Shown here piece after piece: positions 6,617 through 11,435 of a stretch of 11,435 nucleotides of DNA. Below the pieces are notes generated by a model. The model did no database searches, had not been told where the DNA came from, and worked only from the letters and a program-made list of their open reading frames with translations. The DNA lies in the NCBI GenBank assembly GCA_003155175.1, contig PMFP01000107.1, positions 20,971 to 32,405 on the forward strand, written 5' to 3'. Position 1 is the first letter of the stretch; each line of letters begins with the position of its first letter. The DNA is from Vulcanimicrobiota bacterium. GTDB lineage: Bacteria; Vulcanimicrobiota; Vulcanimicrobiia; Vulcanimicrobiales; Vulcanimicrobiaceae. Both the position numbers and the translations under genes were made by a program.

Positions 6617-8129
6617 GCCGCTTTTGCGCGGCCGTTACGAGCGCGAGCGGGTCCAACACCAAGGCGATCGAACCGTCGCCGAGGACCGCGGCGCCCGCGA
6701 CGCCGTCGACCGGTCCGACCAATCGTCCGAGCGGCCGGACCGCGATCTGCCGCTCGCCTTCGATGCGTTCTACGGCCAGCGCGGCTTTGCGTCCGTGCAC
6801 GTCAACGTTCACGACGAAGGCGTCCGCGACCGCGCCCGCGCGTGCGAGTTGCAAGAAGTCGGCGACGCGCAAGAGCGGGAACGTTTCGTCGCGTTCGGCG
6901 ATGCGGTGCGTCCGCACGACCGTGTCGAACGGAACCGCGAAGACGTCTCCCGCGACGCGCACGAGAACGCAGCGCAAGAGCGCGGCCGGAAGCGGAAGCC
7001 GGGCGGTCGCGTAAAGCCCGCGTCCCGGAATCGTATCCACGGTCAACGTGCCGTTCAGACGAGCGAGGCCGTGCCGCGCCGCGCTCACGTCGCCGGCCTG
7101 AAGCGCGTTTTTGCCCGATCCGTCGTCGATGACTTCGAGGACCGTCTGATTTCCGCAGACGAATGCGTTGAAGGCCAGCGTCGCCGCCGCCGGTTTGCGT
7201 GACCGCTCTCGATCGCGCGGCGATTCGATATCCGACTCGATGCAATGGCGAAGCAGATGCATCAGCGCCGCACCCGCTTCGACGACGATCGCGCGGTCGA
7301 ACGGAGCATCGGTACCGCTCGCTTCGAGATTGACGCGCTTTCCCGCCGCGGCCGACATCTTTGCAACCGCGCCCGAGAGCCAGTCGAACGCCTGCGCGAC
7401 GGTCGTGAGGCGCGTGGACGCGAGTGCCGCCGTCATATCGGCCGTGACGCGATCGAGGACGGAGGCACAGGCCTCGGCGTCGCCGCCGAGCGCGGCCAGT
7501 CGCGACGCTTGCGCCGCAAGGTCGCCGACGCAGCGAACCAGCTCGTCGAAGCGTTCGATTTCGATGCGCAACGTGCGCGCGGTCGTCGGCGCGGGAGCGC
7601 GATCGGGTTCGCTACGCTCGACCGTTACGGGCTGCGAGGCTTGCGAGAGGACGGGAGCGGGAGGCGCGATCGGCGACGCCGCTGGAGCGCGATGCATCTC
7701 GCGAATGCTCGCGGTCTCGGAGTAGATGGCGATCAGGCGCTCGAGCCGGTCGACGTATTCGTCCAAGCCCGCCGGAACCGGCTCCGCCGCGGGCGACGAA
7801 GCAGCAAGCTCGCCGAGAAACGCGCGGCCGGCCACGAGCATTTCGACGCCGCTTTCGGCCAGCGGAACGCGCCCGTCGCGGACGATTTCGCACAGACGCT
7901 CCACGCGAGACGCGACGTGCTGCAGCGCTCCGTAGCCGAGCATTTCGGCGTTGCGTTGAAGCGACCGCAACGCATCGAGTACGGCGTCCACGGCGGCAAC
8001 GTTGGTCGTGCCGGATTCGAGCGAGTGCGCGAGATTCGGCTGCTCGGCGTCGATACGGAGCAGCAGCGCGTCCGCCTCGGCTCGAAAAAAGCCCGCCGAT
8101 TCTTCCGGGTCGAAGAGATCGTCCCACAT
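6609..8129 (-). CDS. cheA: CheA-like protein with degraded phospho-acceptor and ATP-binding motifs (probable pseudokinase)
   Basis: This 506-residue protein has CheA domain order: an HPt-like P1 (about 10-110), a linker with Ala/Pro (about 145-182), P3 dimerisation helices (186-265), a remnant of the P4 ATPase (about 270-380), and a CheW-like P5 (381-500). In P1 the helix normally carrying AHxxKG reads LRSLQRNAEMLG (54-65), so the phospho-His is Arg55. In the P4 N box, HLLRHCIESDIE (291-302) replaces HLxRNxxDHGIE and the Mg-binding Asn is His. DDGSG (335-339) survives as a G1 box. The ATP lid with the F and G2 boxes is missing: only about 10-15 residues separate G1 from the final P4 strands (GTLTVDTIPGRG, 360-371). 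Autophosphorylation looks impossible, while array assembly through P3 and P5 with the adjacent cheW remains plausible. The frame is intact, so this is not simple decay. A true cheA may lie elsewhere. Confidence 0.85.
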   Translation of the reverse strand: MWDDLFDPEESAGFFRAEADALLLRIDAEQPNLAHSLESGTTNVAAVDAVLDALRSLQRNAEMLGYGALQHVASRVERLCEIVRDGRVPLAESGVEMLVAGRAFLGELAASSPAAEPVPAGLDEYVDRLERLIAIYSETASIREMHRAPAASPIAPPAPVLSQASQPVTVERSEPDRAPAPTTARTLRIEIERFDELVRCVGDLAAQASRLAALGGDAEACASVLDRVTADMTAALASTRLTTVAQAFDWLSGAVAKMSAAAGKRVNLEASGTDAPFDRAIVVEAGAALMHLLRHCIESDIESPRDRERSRKPAAATLAFNAFVCGNQTVLEVIDDGSGKNALQAGDVSAARHGLARLNGTLTVDTIPGRGLYATARLPLPAALLRCVLVRVAGDVFAVPFDTVVRTHRIAERDETFPLLRVADFLQLARAGAVADAFVVNVDVHGRKAALAVERIEGERQIAVRPLGRLVGPVDGVAGAAVLGDGSIALVLDPLALVTAAQKRRE

Positions 8130-8196
8130 GTCCTACGCGGATTCTGGAGCCCCGGCGCCCGGGCCTCGCGCCGGCCTCCACAGACCGGACTCAGAC

Positions 8197-8215
8197 TCCC
8201 CCGCCACGCGGGGGA
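8197..8215. repeat. Perfect GC-rich hairpin in the cheA/lipoprotein divergent region
   Basis: TCCCCCGC (8197-8204) and GCGGGGGA (8208-8215) form a perfect 8-bp stem with a 3-nt loop. No T-tract follows on either strand, so it is not a standard terminator. It lies in the 248-bp region between the divergent cheA-like and lipoprotein genes. Another inverted repeat, CCGGCGC (8152-8158) with GCGCCGG (8168-8174), lies in the same region on the cheA side. I see no convincing consensus promoter for either gene here. The function is unknown; it may be a small dispersed palindrome or a regulatory structure. Confidence 0.45.
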
Positions 8216-8308
8216 ATGCGGCCACCGCCTGCCAATACAGCCTGCTGACTAATCAGACCCTACTCGTTTGGGCTAATGCGAGCCACCGCGGTCCGGGTGT
8301 CCTTACGG

Positions 8309-8328
8309 GAGCCGCCGAGTGGCGGCTC
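8309..8328 (+). promoter_or_regulatory. Leader hairpin upstream of the lipoprotein gene
   Basis: GAGCCGCC (8309-8316) and GGCGGCTC (8321-8328) make a perfect 8-bp stem with a GAGT loop. Its 3' arm overlaps the first two bases of repeat copy 3, so this hairpin and the terminator-like one sit back to back in the probable 5' leader of the lipoprotein mRNA. Copy 2 lacks this extra stem, so it is not part of the conserved repeat; for copy 1 the left side is outside the window. Tandem hairpins of this kind suggest leader control but do not prove it. Confidence 0.5.
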
Positions 8329-8364
8329 GGGGGTGAACGGGGGGCCTGTGCCGCCCCGTTTTTC
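8327..8364 (+). promoter_or_regulatory. Terminator-like hairpin in the lipoprotein leader, copy 3 of the repeat family
   Basis: The conserved arm TCGGGGGTGA (8327-8336) is followed by the stem AACGGGG/CCCCGTT, a loop that differs from copies 1 and 2 (TGT in place of AA), and five T at 8359-8363. The T-tract ends two bases before the AAAGGAG Shine-Dalgarno sequence of the lipoprotein gene on the same strand. There is no room for a promoter after it, so any lipoprotein transcript must read through the hairpin. It could therefore act as an attenuator or, if untranslated RNA is folded, as a translational control. The leading GGGGG run could also compete for the CCCC arm. The structure is seen; regulation is inferred. 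Confidence 0.6.
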
Positions 8365-8371
8365 AAAGGAG
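8365..8371 (+). promoter_or_regulatory. Strong Shine-Dalgarno sequence fixing a TTG start
   Basis: AAAGGAG at 8365-8371 lies 6 nt before TTG at 8378. Starting there gives a protein that begins directly with a lipoprotein signal peptide. An in-frame ATG at 8276 would add 34 residues translated from the hairpins and repeat, and would bury the signal peptide. It is one of the few strong ribosome binding sites in the window. Confidence 0.85.
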
Positions 8372-8377
8372 AAAGTT

Positions 8378-9379
8378 TTGCAACGTTCGCTAGGCATCGT
8401 CGCCGGTGCCGCCTTGGCCGTAGTTCTTTTCGCGGGTTGCGGCCACGGTACGCTGGTGACCAGCGGCCCGGGTCCAACCCCGACGCCGTTTCCGCCGCAC
8501 GTTGCGAGCGAATACTTGGTGCCCACCGCAGCGGCTAAGCCGTTTTGGGCCGTCAGTGCGTTTTCGTCGATTTGGTTTACCGAGACGGCCGCCGGCAAGA
8601 TCGGTCAGCTCACCGCCAGCGCCGCTATAAACGAATACAAGATTCCGACGCCCAACTCGGGGCCTCAGGGCATCACGATCGGTCCCGACAACGCGCTGTG
8701 GTTCGCCGAAGGCGGCTCGGCCAAGATTGCCCGCATCACGACTAACGGAAGTTTCCTCGAGTTCGCGCTGCCTAACGCCGCCGCCAAGCCGTTCGGCATC
8801 GCGACCGGCCAAGACGGCAACCTCTGGGTGACCGATGACGGCCTCAACGCCGTCTGGCGCGTTTCGACGGCCGGCGTCGCCACCGAGTTCCCGCTCAGCG
8901 GTGCGGCCAACCCTGGGAGCATCATCGTCGGGCCGGGCGGCAACCTGTGGTTCACCGAGCCGGGAACCAACAAGATCGGGCGCCTCACGATCAGCGGCGC
9001 GCTCGCCGAGTTCCCGATTCCGACGGCCAACGCGCAACCGATCTTCCTCGTGTCGGGAACGGACCAAGGCATCTGGTTTCCCGAGCCGGGAACGAACAAG
9101 ATCGGACGCATGAATCTTACGGGTACGACGACCGTCGAATATCCCGTCGCGCCCGCAACGAAACCGCTGGGCATCGTGCAAGGCGTGGACGGAAACTTCT
9201 ATCTCGGCGCCGGCGGCACCAATCAAATCGTTCAGTTCGCTCCCGGCACGCAGAAGGTCGTGACCTTCTCGCTGATCACGGCGAACGCCGGACCGGGACA
9301 ACTCGTGCTCGGTCCTGACAATCAGGTCTATTTCACCCAAACAGCCATCAACAAACTCGGCCAGTTCCTATACTTCTAG
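8378..9379 (+). CDS. Lipoprotein with a seven-bladed Vgb-like beta-propeller
   Basis: From the TTG at 8378 this is a 333-residue protein. Residues 1-20 form a lipoprotein signal peptide ending in the lipobox LFAGC, with Cys21 as the lipidated residue, followed by a Pro/Thr/Gly linker (about 25-38). The rest is seven repeats of about 42 residues with the pattern EFPxPT...GI..GxDGNLWFTE.GTNKIGRxT, the hallmark of the virginiamycin B lyase-like (Vgb/SMP-30-like) propeller superfamily. The propeller contains no histidine, while the Vgb lyase depends on catalytic histidines, so antibiotic inactivation is very unlikely. A ligand-binding, structural or adhesive role outside the cytoplasmic membrane is more plausible, but the substrate is unknown. 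It is alone on the plus strand, divergent from cheA and convergent with fliO. Confidence 0.87.
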   Translation: MQRSLGIVAGAALAVVLFAGCGHGTLVTSGPGPTPTPFPPHVASEYLVPTAAAKPFWAVSAFSSIWFTETAAGKIGQLTASAAINEYKIPTPNSGPQGITIGPDNALWFAEGGSAKIARITTNGSFLEFALPNAAAKPFGIATGQDGNLWVTDDGLNAVWRVSTAGVATEFPLSGAANPGSIIVGPGGNLWFTEPGTNKIGRLTISGALAEFPIPTANAQPIFLVSGTDQGIWFPEPGTNKIGRMNLTGTTTVEYPVAPATKPLGIVQGVDGNFYLGAGGTNQIVQFAPGTQKVVTFSLITANAGPGQLVLGPDNQVYFTQTAINKLGQFLYF

Positions 9380-9403
9380 CCCGAGTCTTCGTCTTAAAGC
9401 GGG

Positions 9404-9489
9404 GCATCCTTCGACAAGCTCGGGATGACAAGCGAAGCGCCTATGCTATCCTGAGCGCGGCGTAGCCGCAGTCGAAGGGCGTTCGCCCT
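9404..9489. repeat. REP-like dispersed palindromic repeat
   Basis: CCTTCGAC (9408-9415) is inverted as GTCGAAGG (9471-9478). GCTCGGGAT (9418-9426) pairs, with one mismatch or wobble, with ATCCTGAGC (9448-9456). Within the right arm GCGGC-GTA-GCCGC forms its own small hairpin, and AGGGCG-TT-CGCCCT (9476-9489) another. The motif family (CATCCTGAG ... GTCGAAGG) resembles palindromic repeats found scattered between genes in many bacterial genomes; that comparison is from memory. It lies between the convergent lipoprotein and fliO genes and overlaps the fliO 3' end. It has no T-tract, though it could hinder read-through on both strands. Confidence 0.7.
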
Positions 9490-9742
9490 CAGTCGCCAGG
9501 TCGCCGAGATACGCGATCGCGTCGCGCGTCGTCCCGACCAACACGCGGCGCGATCCGGCGCTCACGACGTGAAGCTGCGCGCCCGGCGTGAACGCGACGG
9601 TTTCGATCACCGTGATGGTCCTTCGCCCAGAGGTAAGGCCCGCACGCGCCGCCACGAGCTTCACGATCGCGTGGAGGCCCAGCAGCGCCAGGGCAACGAC
9701 CCCAAGTGCAAACCCGTAGTGGAACCAGAACGACGCGCCCAT
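9446..9742 (-). CDS. fliO: Probable flagellar export apparatus protein FliO
   Basis: This 98-residue protein has a short periplasmic N-terminus, one membrane segment (about 9-31, FALGVVALALLGLHAIVKLV) and a cytoplasmic domain with ITVIETVAFTPGAQLHVVSAGSRRVLVG at about 43-70. That matches the FliO pattern (ERLSLGPGRSLYLVRVGDRxLLVG). FliO helps assemble the FliP-FliQ-FliR export gate at the base of the flagellum. The last 11 or so codons (RPSTAATPRSG and the stop) are read from the dispersed repeat, so the original C-terminus may have been replaced. The ATG lies 36 nt after the fliJ stop. fliP, which often follows fliO, is not present downstream. Confidence 0.8.
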   Translation of the reverse strand: MGASFWFHYGFALGVVALALLGLHAIVKLVAARAGLTSGRRTITVIETVAFTPGAQLHVVSAGSRRVLVGTTRDAIAYLGDLATEGERPSTAATPRSG

Positions 9743-9778
9743 CGCTGCGCATCGTGTCGCGCGCGCGTTAGCGCAGCG
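9743..9778 (-). repeat. Inverted repeat in the fliJ-fliO gap
   Basis: CGCTGCGC (9743-9750) and GCGCAGCG (9771-9778) are a perfect 8-bp inverted repeat with a 20-nt, CG-rich loop. It fills the whole gap between the fliJ stop and the fliO ATG, so in the mRNA the fliO initiation region would be next to a stable stem. It may limit fliO translation or be a processing site. Chance in GC-rich DNA cannot be excluded. Confidence 0.4.
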
Positions 9779-10198
9779 TTACCGGCGCATTAGCGGGGCG
9801 TAGCGGACGCGTGCGTTCGCATCTTCGGTTTCGGCCGCCTCGGCGCGCTCCCGGTCCGCTACGAACCGGGCGCGGTCGCGATCGCGAAAACGCTCTATGA
9901 CGCGCCGGTCGCGAAGCGCATGCCGCCACGCTCGATCCGCGCGGTCCGCGTCGGCGCTCAGACGATCGAGCGTCTCGACGGCCGCGCGTAACGCCGCGTC
10001 GATACGCTGCAGGTGATCTGCCGGCGCGGCGTCTCCCGCGCGCAGACGGGCGATCACGGCACTGCGATGCGCGCGCAGGCCGGCGAACCTCCTCCGCTGC
10101 AATTCCGCTGCAAGGCGGGACGATTCCGCCGCGCCGCGCGCCGCATCCTCCGCGCGGCTGCGGGCGTCCAAGACGGCCTGAAGGGGAAAACGGAACAC
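9779..10198 (-). CDS. fliJ: Probable FliJ-like flagellar export chaperone
   Basis: From the GTG at 10198 this is a 139-residue, highly charged helical protein beginning FRFPLQAVLDARSRAEDAARG, the typical FliJ opening (FrLqrVLdlRer.Ee.A). It is followed by a long coiled coil with an Arg-rich hairpin (HALRDRRVIERFRDRDRARF, about 95-114) and an acidic stretch near the end. FliJ is the general chaperone and stalk of the flagellar type III ATPase FliI. The reading frame is open further upstream inside purA, but those codons are antisense-like noise; the GTG gives the family N-terminus and leaves a 10-nt gap after the purA stop. There is no clear Shine-Dalgarno sequence. The call rests on pattern, length and the adjacent fliO, since coiled coils are easily misassigned. 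Confidence 0.75.
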   Translation of the reverse strand: MFRFPLQAVLDARSRAEDAARGAAESSRLAAELQRRRFAGLRAHRSAVIARLRAGDAAPADHLQRIDAALRAAVETLDRLSADADRADRAWRHALRDRRVIERFRDRDRARFVADRERAEAAETEDANARVRYAPLMRR

Positions 10199-10208
10199 GG
10201 GCGGTCGC

Positions 10209-11435
10209 TTAGGGCCGGGCCAGCTCCGAACGTTCGCGCCCAACCGACACGAGCTCGATGGGTACGCCCATGAGGTCCTCGATGCGCGCGACATAGTTGC
10301 GCGCGTTGGGCGGAAGATCCGCGATACGGCGCACGCCGTCAATCGGCTCGTCCCAACCCGGCATCTCCTCCACCTCGACGGCAAGGGCGGGATCGCCGGC
10401 GCGGTCGAAGCCGGCGCGCCGGCCGTGCGCCGTGTACGCCGTGACGATCCCCAGACGCTCGAAGCCCGAGAGCACGTCGAGTTTCGTGAGCGTCGTAGAC
10501 GTCAACCCGTTCAGACGGACGGCGTACCGCGCTGCGACCGCGTCGAACCAGCCGCAACGCCGCGGGCGGCCGGTCACCGTACCGAACTCGTTTCCGTTCC
10601 TGCGCAGGCGTTCGCCGATCTCGTCGTGCAGCTCCGACGGGAACGGGCCCGCGCCGACGCGCGTGCAGTACGCTTTGGCAACCCCGACGACGCGGCCGAT
10701 CGCGGCCGGTCCGATCCCGAGTCCCGTGCACGCGCCGCCCGCGATGGTGTGCGAGCTCGTGACGTACGGATACGTTCCGAAACCGACGTCCAGCAGCGTG
10801 CCTTGCGCGCCTTCGATCAGGATGCGCTTCCCGGATTCGAGCCGGTCGTGAATGTACGAGACCCCGTCGACGATGTGCGGCATGAGCCGTCGCGCTTGCT
10901 CGAGCGTCCCGGCGACGATTTCGCTCTCGCCGGGAACGTCGTCGCCCGCCGCGCCCCGCGCCAGATTCCGCAGGTTGGCGCGAATTTTTTCGGCCAGCGC
11001 GTCGCCGTCGGCTAGGTCGCCGAAGACGATGCCGGTTCGAGCGACGCGATCGACGTACGCGGGGCCGATGCCGCGCCCCGTCGTTCCAAGCGCGTTCGAG
11101 CCGCGCGCGCCTTCGGCTAGGCGATCAGACCAGGCGTGATACGGAAATACGACGTGCGCGCGATCCGAGACTTTGATGCGCGAAACGTCTACGCCGATAC
11201 CGGAAAGCCGGTCGATCTCTTCGAGAAGTCCGGCCAGGCTGACGACCGTTCCGCTGCCGATGAACAGCTCCGCGCGATCGTCGAGAACGCCCGACGGCAC
11301 GATTCGCAGTGCGATCTCTCGATCGCCGACCTTGATCGAATGGCCGGCATTGTCGCCGCCGCCGAAGCGCGCGACGACGTCGTAGTCCCGGGCGTAGAGA
11401 TCCACGATGCGGCCTTTGCCCTCATCGCCCCACTG
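10209..11435 (-). CDS. purA: Adenylosuccinate synthetase, 5' end beyond the window
   Basis: PurA makes adenylosuccinate from IMP, aspartate and GTP, the first committed step of AMP synthesis, in the cytoplasm. About 408 residues are visible and the frame stays open to the window edge, so probably only some 8-12 N-terminal residues are missing. The P-loop QWGDEGKGR stands at the visible start (11435-11409), followed by GGGDNAGHS, GTTGRGIGPAYVDRVAR, LIEGAQGTLLDV with GTYPYVTSS, KAYCTRVGAGPFPSEL, GTVTGRPRRCGWFD, and LTKLDVLSG. All are family signatures and the catalytic Asp and His are present. A GTG at 11405 is inside the P-loop and is not the start. fliJ and fliO follow closely on the same strand, an unusual pairing of a purine gene with flagellar genes. 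Confidence 0.98.
   Translation of the reverse strand, partial: QWGDEGKGRIVDLYARDYDVVARFGGGDNAGHSIKVGDREIALRIVPSGVLDDRAELFIGSGTVVSLAGLLEEIDRLSGIGVDVSRIKVSDRAHVVFPYHAWSDRLAEGARGSNALGTTGRGIGPAYVDRVARTGIVFGDLADGDALAEKIRANLRNLARGAAGDDVPGESEIVAGTLEQARRLMPHIVDGVSYIHDRLESGKRILIEGAQGTLLDVGFGTYPYVTSSHTIAGGACTGLGIGPAAIGRVVGVAKAYCTRVGAGPFPSELHDEIGERLRRNGNEFGTVTGRPRRCGWFDAVAARYAVRLNGLTSTTLTKLDVLSGFERLGIVTAYTAHGRRAGFDRAGDPALAVEVEEMPGWDEPIDGVRRIADLPPNARNYVARIEDLMGVPIELVSVGRERSELARP

Noticed and set aside
5816..7132. 438-codon plus-strand open frame opposite cheW and the cheA-like gene
   Set aside because: Arg/Ala-rich shadow that crosses several real genes and has no motif.
8327..8363. G-quadruplex formed by the G-runs of the repeat family
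   Set aside because: Only two long G-runs on one strand per copy, and the C-run pairs with one of them; the hairpin explains the covariation better.
8215..8365. Known riboswitch class in the lipoprotein leader
   Set aside because: I could not match the conserved core of any class I know (c-di-GMP, cobalamin, glycine, SAM were considered); only hairpins are evident.
8276..8377. ATG at 8276 as the start of the propeller lipoprotein
   Set aside because: It would translate the hairpins and repeat copy 3 and place the signal peptide internally; the TTG at 8378 has the Shine-Dalgarno sequence and gives a direct lipoprotein signal.
8378..9379. Virginiamycin B lyase (antibiotic resistance gene)
   Set aside because: The fold pattern fits, but the propeller contains no histidine and so lacks the catalytic histidines.
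10199..10384. N-terminal extension of the fliJ-like frame into purA
   Set aside because: The extra 62 codons overlap purA and lack family similarity; the FliJ N-terminus begins at the GTG at 10198.

Overview
The window is a GC-rich stretch (roughly 60-65% by eye) from a flagellated, chemotactic bacterium. It carries a LexA/SOS-type damage operon with an operator of the CGAAC-N4-GTTCG class, the type known from Gram-positives, Actinobacteria, Chloroflexi and relatives rather than the enterobacterial CTGT-N8-ACAG class. The mix of imuA-imuB-dnaE2, flagellar and chemosensory genes and a Vgb-like propeller lipoprotein would fit an uncultured high-GC phylum such as Candidatus Eremiobacterota (WPS-2). 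That assignment is a low-confidence inference; nothing in the window fixes the taxonomy. Nearly all genes are on the minus strand.

Right to left along the minus strand: (1) 11435-9446 holds purA (5' end cut by the window edge), then fliJ and fliO, two small flagellar export genes. The fliO 3' end runs into a dispersed palindromic repeat (9404-9489). (2) 8378-9379, on the plus strand, encodes a lipoprotein with a seven-bladed Vgb-like beta-propeller. It has a TTG start and a strong Shine-Dalgarno sequence directly after a terminator-like hairpin. (3) 8129-5319 is a chemosensory operon: a CheA-like protein whose phospho-acceptor and ATP-binding motifs are degraded, an overlapping cheW, and an unrecognised exported protein. 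(4) 5256-35 is the SOS mutasome operon imuA-imuB-dnaE2, with tightly packed or overlapping genes.

The most notable feature is how the mutasome operon is arranged. A consensus-like promoter (TTGACA, 17-bp spacer, TAGCAT) has a perfect LexA-type palindrome filling its spacer, and the predicted transcript starts almost on the imuA ATG. The operon lies exactly between two inverted copies of a ~35-bp hairpin-plus-T-tract element (1-36 and 5272-5306). A third copy (8327-8364) lies in the leader of the lipoprotein gene. The three copies show one compensatory stem change (T-A versus C-G) and an extra conserved TCGGGGGTGAA arm that a plain terminator would not need. They look like a dispersed structured repeat that also works as a terminator or insulator.

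Other oddities are an ImuB that appears to lack the fingers region, a CheA-family pseudokinase, a propeller lipoprotein without the Vgb catalytic histidines, and a FliO tail encoded by a repeat. No tRNA, rRNA, CRISPR array, transposase or phage gene was seen.
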